Below are positions 58,192 through 64,000 of a stretch of DNA of 64,000 nt, one piece after another. The number at the start of each line of letters is the position of its first letter. The first letter of the stretch is position 1. Source of the DNA: Typha latifolia (taxonomy: Eukaryota; Streptophyta; Magnoliopsida; Poales; Typhaceae); assembly GCA_019914945.1 (NCBI GenBank), contig CM034106.1:124001-188000 (forward strand). The letters are read 5' to 3'. The notes beneath the pieces were generated by a model. The model was not told the DNA's origin and did not search any database. It worked only from the letters and a program-made list of their open reading frames with translations. Made by a program: the position numbers and the translations under genes.

Positions 58192-59032
58192 CTTCAATTA
58201 CCTAACAGCTTAAGTTATATATCAAACATAATTTTTTTTAGGGTTTAAATCTCATTAACCGACTTCAATTCTCTACTCTAAATATCTATTCTAGTAAAGT
58301 ATATATCTCATCATCTATCATCTATTGATACGCACGGTATTAAGAGACGTACGTAAGAGACTGAAAAGAACTTTTTAGTCGATTGGTCATCTATCAAATT
58401 TTACATATGGGGAAGCATCCAAAAAAAAAAAAAAAATTTATGGAAATGGTGAGCTCTCTCTAAGGTTTTGAGTAAAGTGAAAAGTTTTGAGGTCAAACTC
58501 TCCATAATATAATTATTGAGCCGTCTCTACTACTCTTTTTAAGTCTTATCTACAATCAGCAGCCGTTATGAAAATTTACGTTTTTGACGTTATTAGCATA
58601 CAAACACACACACGACAACCAAAACCAGCCCACCAAATCCATCTAGAGAAATGTGCACTGACAAATACCAAAACAGTGCTTGATTGTTTCCTTTTCTACC
58701 AATACATAAACTACGTAACTGTTCATTGTTTCCTTTTCTTGCTTTTGGTTACGTTCATGCATCTCGCTTCTTCTTTTTATTCTAAGACTTACTATATTAC
58801 AAATAAACCCCTCCCTTTTCTTTATTCACAAAGCGAGCCTCAGATTTACTCAAAAGAATACCAATCCACGCCCTTCAGTTTTTTTTTTTTTTTTTTTTTA
58901 GAGAAAAGGATATTTTTATTAATCACCGGAAAGGTCGCAAAAATACATCAAGTATTTAAGACAATACTTGGTGTGTCCCAGTTCATCAAGTAGCTTGATT
59001 TTTTTTAAAAACAAATAAACAGCTTATTTTTA

Positions 59033-59037
<5 letters not shown>

Positions 59038-59073
<36 letters not shown>
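59038..59073. repeat. (AT)n microsatellite
   Basis: About 18 AT units. Confidence 0.95.
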
Positions 59074-59074
<1 letters not shown>

Positions 59075-60536
59075 CTAAATGTTAGTATGTTACTTTGAAC
59101 TTTCTCTTCTTTTTATTATTCTAATGAGTGATAGAAGCTGCTTCCTTATTAGAATAGAAATCATAATTATTAGAAGCGAATTAGACCGGTGAACCGAATT
59201 AGACCAGTTTGGTTTTATTATTAAACCCAATAAGCAATCGGCTCGGCTCAACTATTCTTGCAAAGTTACCTAAATTCTTATTATTTAGTTACTCTATTTT
59301 TTATCCTGACCTCATCTTACTTATAGAACAAAGCCGATCTTGAAAGAAGTATTCTAAATTTTAATAATAAAAGAAGAGAGTTAATATTAGTATAAATTAT
59401 TCTATTGCTTAGTTAAATATTAATATAAGAAGTAATAATTATATTTGATGCGATATAAATTAATATCAAAACAATAAAGAATAGTGAATTAGTATTATAA
59501 ATTGGTGACATTTTAAACTAAATGATAAAAATACCATTGATTAGATGTATAGTAGTGGTAATTAGATATTGTCTTAATCTATGGGCAAAATATAATTTTA
59601 AAAAATTGTACATAATAAAAACAGAGAGAATGATGAATTAATATACCACAAGAATCTGCCTTGTTGTTTACTTAATATACCAAAATAAAAATGCTTATTT
59701 TGAAATAAGATTATTCATATTGCACAAGTGCATGGAAGCTAAAAGTATTTTAATCCTAGAAAATTGAAAATATTTAGTTAATAAGATATGCGTTTTAAAA
59801 TTATGATTTTTTGCACATGTACTCTTAGAAATCATTTATTTGATTGTATGCCCTCTAAAGTTCACATATATAAATATATAGCACTTGAAATACAAAATTT
59901 TGCTTTAAAATCCTTATTTTTCTACTTGAATACCCATTAGAATAAACTATCATTAAAATGTAAACCATTTTATAAAAAAAATATCATTATTTAAAGGGTT
60001 TTTTTTTAATCTTTTTCTATTAAATGACTTGACTTGAAAAATAATTCAAGAGGATACCTATATAAATAACCTATATTTTGAGGGATATACTGCTTCCATA
60101 GATTATTTGAAATTATTTATATATTAATTTACATATTTTTTGAAAATCCTAGTGATTCGAGGGGTGTCAGTCCGATTCTCATAATTATAATTGTGATAGA
60201 AAGATTATCTTTCCTGAGAGGAAGTTATAGCATACTACTCTTTTCTTTGGCAGTTAACCCCAATAATATTTGATGCCATTGCAACCTGGTAGGGCACCAT
60301 AGTTCCCTTATAGTAAACTGCTTCAACAATTTAATTTAGCAATGTTCTACATTCAACTCACTGAAAAGGATACACTCAGTAGCCATCAAAATGTTACTGA
60401 AATGGCCGAAATTTTCAGACATGAAAATTTCTATCTACATATCAAAATTTTGGGCTGTGGTGATAAAAATATAAAATTAATGCTCCTCAATCAGCACTTC
60501 CCCATGTAGAGCATGTCATGCTTTATCTATTCTGGA

Positions 60537-63500
60537 TTACCTCCTCTTAAATTTCTTGGATGTCTTTGTATTTTTACGATTAAAAGCATATACCTCAGCA
60601 TCTTCATCGTCAGCTTCTGCATTTCTTCTCTTCTTGTTGCGAGGACCTTCCTTGATTTTCTGTAAGCAAAAGGAATACCGTCAAATTTTTGTTTCCTCTA
60701 ATTGAATAATCCAAAAACAACAGAGTTCTTTGAAATGATAACTGAAAAATAGAGTATACAAGCATGTGCTCCAGCCACTTTTAAGACTACAAATAGGCCA
60801 TCCATTTCAAGGGATGACAAACTCAGGGTTCAATATCTATGTTTCTCTATATTCATGCCTGGATCCAGGTTGAAATGCACCGCATATTGGGGCAGATTTG
60901 CATCAGAAAGTACAAATGTAAAAAGAAATCATCCAGCTCAGCTCAACAACAAACAACTATGATAGTGGCAGAAATTGCATACCATCTGTGATATTCTCTT
61001 GGCTTCAGATACACGCTCGAATAAAATCAGGACTTGTGCTTCCTCTGCAGGATACTCAGGAAGCTTTTTACCTAATAAAACAGCGGACCATCAGAGGATT
61101 CCACCATTTACATAAATGTATGTGTTTGTGCATGAGTGTGTGCATTTATACATTATGTGAAACCTTTGGGAAGGATTTGACTTCTTTCTAGTCCTTAAAT
61201 GCATCTCAAGATTCAAAATGCTTTATATCAAGGTAGAAAAACAGTAAAATCCTTGCAAGAAGATTTCACTTTTTCTAATCCTGAAGTGCACTCAATAGTG
61301 GAAGAAGTGTTGGGATTTCATACCAATAAGCTATGCAAAGGAAAGACTTCATACCAATAAGCTGCTCTATTTGTAAGTACCACTCGACCTCATACTGATT
61401 CACTATAGATACCGCAAATCCAGAACGTCCGGCACGTGCAGTTCTACCCACACGATGGATGTAATCCTAAAACATAAAAGATACACAAATAAAGGATCTC
61501 ATGAACTATTAAAAACATTCAAATCTCAAGTATAAAAGTAAGACATACGGTTTAACAAAAAGTTACAGAACAGACATTATTCATGTGAGCAGCACACTTC
61601 AGTATCAATATGTCATAAAGATTGGAAAACAAGAAACATAGTCAAAGCAAAAGAGATAAACAGAGGATCGTGTAATCTGTAGGATCAAGTAATACTTTTG
61701 CTATGATATAACTGTGTAAGGAAAATTAAAATAAACAGTTAAGGTGTACCCTTATGTCAAAAAGTTATCACCACTAATGATGCAACATCAACTAAAGCGA
61801 AACCTTCAACTGTACAAGGGAATGTAAATGGATTGTGTTCTCATCAAGCATGTTCCCTGTACATTTACCACTGGGCAAAGTGTCCCAGTATGTGTATGAA
61901 GACGTGGAGAAATTTATATTTCATAATAATCATTAATATCTAGACAAATAAGAGGCATAATTCCGAAAAGGTTTAGATAAATCCCAACGTTCACTCATTT
62001 ATACTTAATGCAAAGCTGTGAATGTAACTGCGAGATGCTGTGACATTACTCAAACAAGTAGTACCCAATTAATGGACATTTTCACTGAATACTCTTAAAA
62101 AGTTCTATTTCTTATATTGGTGGCTCCTAAAATGTTATACCCTTACATCAGCGACGGGCTTATACTATACAACACTTTTTGTCTGGCAATTCTAACTCAC
62201 TTCTTAGGCCCGCTATGGAGAGCTGAATATGATAGTGCCAGAACCTATGGTATCATATATTCCAAAAAGAGGTGCCAAGTTCATCAATTTTTCCTGACAT
62301 CAACATGTCACATCGATAGATGATCGTCGAAATGTTTCAGGCCGTCATGTCATTTCCATTTGTTTAGAAGTGTCGACACTGAAGGATAATCTGAAAAGGA
62401 AAGAGACTGAAGTTTCCAGATGGCCTAAGTACAATCTTACAATGGTTCTGTATCAATAGAAGCACTGAACAGATAAATTGAGGATAAGTCTGCTCCTTAG
62501 TTCTTTCATCTTGACTATTCCATACTATAAAAAAAAAATTTAAAAAAATTGCAAAGGAATATAACACCCCTCTTGCAGGTTGTAAAGTTAAAAAATAAGT
62601 CAATTTTTATACTACAAGTTTAAGAGTAAACACATTCTTGCATAGAAGGAGAATATGCTCTTACTTAACAAGACACTACAAAGTATTCTGAACATTCATT
62701 TGATGGAATATGTACCTTAGAATTTGTTGGGATGTCATAATTAATAACCAAATCAACTGAAGGAATATCAAGACCTCTACTAGCCACATCTGTACATATA
62801 AGAATGTTGCATTCACCAGCCTTGAACATATTCAAAGCCCCTAATCTCTTAGCCTGCAATAAAAGAAAACATCTGCTGCTGAAGTTTATTTATGCAACAG
62901 ATAATAATGTAAAGGAAACAAGAAAAAACATGTGTTCTATCTACATGTCTATAATTCAGATAGCCAATATAAAGTAATTAATCACATAAGTAAATTTTGT
63001 AATAAGTAAATTTTGTAATATTTCCTAATATTTGGAAAAGGAAAATGAGCTTAACCTGGCTCATTTGGCCACTTATTGGAATGGCCTTTAAGCCAAGATT
63101 CCGGAGAATGAGAGACAAAAGCCTTGTCGCTTCACATGTGCGTGTAAAAACCATTGTTGTACTTCCAGACATCTCAGTCAAAATGTAGACAAGATAGCAA
63201 TCCTGGGAAACAGATGCAGAGGTGGTGTTATATTCAAAGGAAAGCCCAAGAGAAGAAATTGACTCAGGGCATTGCAAGTGTTAATAAACTTAATATAAGA
63301 AACAGTGAGAATCACAAGGGGAAAAAAGGTAAACAGAGCTATTTCCTGTATGTGCTCCCATATATGGAAATCATAACCAACAATTAGAATGCTTTGCTTG
63401 TATATAATATGTTAAAAATTCTCTAGATGATATGCATTGTACAAACCATGCCATATAATAGGTTCTGCTTCAGGCAGGCTAAGCATAAAAACAAATAGAC

Positions 63501-64000
63501 AGTTTTTTAGTCATGTCAATTATCAACAACTCTTATGTAAGGAACTTCGCATGACAGCATTGATAGATTATATGGAAATCAAAGCTACCGACACTTCTTA
63601 GAATAGAGAGACTTGTTGTAGGCCATCGATTGCACTCGGCTCCCACCACTGCGAGGTCTAAGAAGAGTAGATGTAAGTAGCTTAATCTTGATTACTAAAG
63701 AAATTCAAGCCTTATGTCATACTATGCCTGTGGTGATACAAAAACCCAAGTACTCTAGTGGATATCACATCAAAGTTCACGGACACTTTTCTTTATATTC
63801 TGCGAAGTTTAGTATCACGGGCTAATATATATGTAAGCAGTGGCATGTACACAAATAACAGTCTTGGTAACACAACAACAACCAAAAGAAAAAGAAAAAG
63901 AAAAGAAAACTAACCTTGTACTTTGCAGGAACTAAGCAGAACTGTTGCTTGAGTGTATCAACGGTGGAATATTTTGAGGCTGCTTCAATCTGAGATTTCC
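60537..64000 (-). CDS. RH10: DEAD-box ATP-dependent RNA helicase of the RH10/DDX47/Rrp3 type, 3' half
   Basis: Six exons are visible: 63915-64000 (cut by the window), 63056-63202, 62716-62853, 61355-61466, 60983-61071 and 60537-60659. They join in phase to about 230 C-terminal residues. This is the second RecA-like domain: [20 protein letters not shown], motif [15 protein letters not shown], motif [13 protein letters not shown] with [14 protein letters not shown], motif [13 protein letters not shown], then [20 protein letters not shown] and a basic tail ending KFKRR. The sequence is characteristic of Rrp3/DDX47, in Arabidopsis RH10, a nucleolar helicase for 18S rRNA maturation. Motifs Q to III lie beyond the right edge. 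A GAG/GTATAT site in the last exon could act as a donor, but the open frame through it gives a sensible basic tail. Confidence 0.92.

Larger units (their letters stand above)
57960..60536. other. Intergenic, zinc-finger gene 3 to the helicase
   Basis: Strongly AT-rich. It holds (TA)n at 58151-58189, (AT)n at 59038-59073, and a T22 run at about 58879-58900 followed by GAGAAAAGGATATTTTTATT, which may be the A-tail and 3' end of a minus-strand LINE. No gene supported; the 141-residue frame at 58568-58993 spans the T-run. Confidence 0.5.

Noticed and set aside
58568..58993. 141-residue plus-strand frame
   Set aside because: It contains a poly-Phe stretch from a T22 run and no domain; more likely a LINE tail in AT-rich DNA.
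1..64000. CRISPR arrays, bacterial operons, ribosome binding sites, phage or viral genes
   Set aside because: None seen; introns, LTR elements and a nuclear tRNA mark this as plant nuclear DNA.

Overview
The window is nuclear plant DNA. It has AT-rich intergenic sequence, multi-exon genes with GT-AG introns, (AT)n/(CT)n/(CA)n microsatellites, LTR-retrotransposon and LINE relics, hAT-type MITEs and two CC-NB-ARC-LRR resistance genes. The style of the resistance proteins (MAE... followed by GWxxSPI) recalls monocot RGA-type CNLs, so a monocot is my best guess. I cannot name the species.

Layout. 1-4320: a decayed minus-strand Ty3/gypsy element that runs off the left edge. 4715-8177 (+): the last five coding exons of CDC27, the APC/C TPR subunit; upstream exons are not visible, and a LINE fragment sits in the first visible intron. 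9957-10346 (-): a small intronless VQ-motif protein. 12176-13004 (+): two orphan exons of a DEAD-box helicase of the RH10/DDX47 type. 14098-21791 (-): a complete 12-exon gene for an ARID plus HSP20-like protein, with a hAT-like MITE in one intron and a 24-residue coding repeat. 22819-26575 (+): a complete SWI3B-like SWI/SNF subunit gene, head to head with the ARID gene. 27633-29362 (-): an EXPA13-like expansin. 30185-30255 (-): tRNA-Gln(CUG). 31460-35270 (-): a CNL gene with a frameshift in its LRR region. 36109-40205: a copia element reduced to two LTRs plus gag and the start of protease, with a MITE nested in the 3' LTR. 42508-43599 (-): YIF1. 45750-46230: an LTR-like relic sharing TTCGAA-rich repeats with the copia LTR. 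47835-51347 (-): an intact CNL. 52464-52725 (-), 54286-55455 (+) and 57051-57959 (+): three single-C2H2 zinc-finger genes, the first with a frameshift. 60537-64000 (-): the 3' half of an RH10-like DEAD-box helicase, cut by the right edge.

Functional grouping. Two chromatin genes (ARID/HSP20-like and SWI3B-like) share a divergent promoter region of about 0.8-1.0 kb. The two CNLs form a same-strand cluster split by transposon debris and YIF1. The zinc-finger genes form a local cluster; the two plus-strand members share a nine-residue FVFMPTPSL motif and a QA(Y/F)GGHMSSHSK finger helix. The remaining genes are unrelated housekeeping functions: cell cycle, ER-Golgi traffic, cell wall and ribosome biogenesis. 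Exon borders were set by hand from splice consensus, reading-frame continuity and remembered family sequence; every stated coding length was checked for phase.
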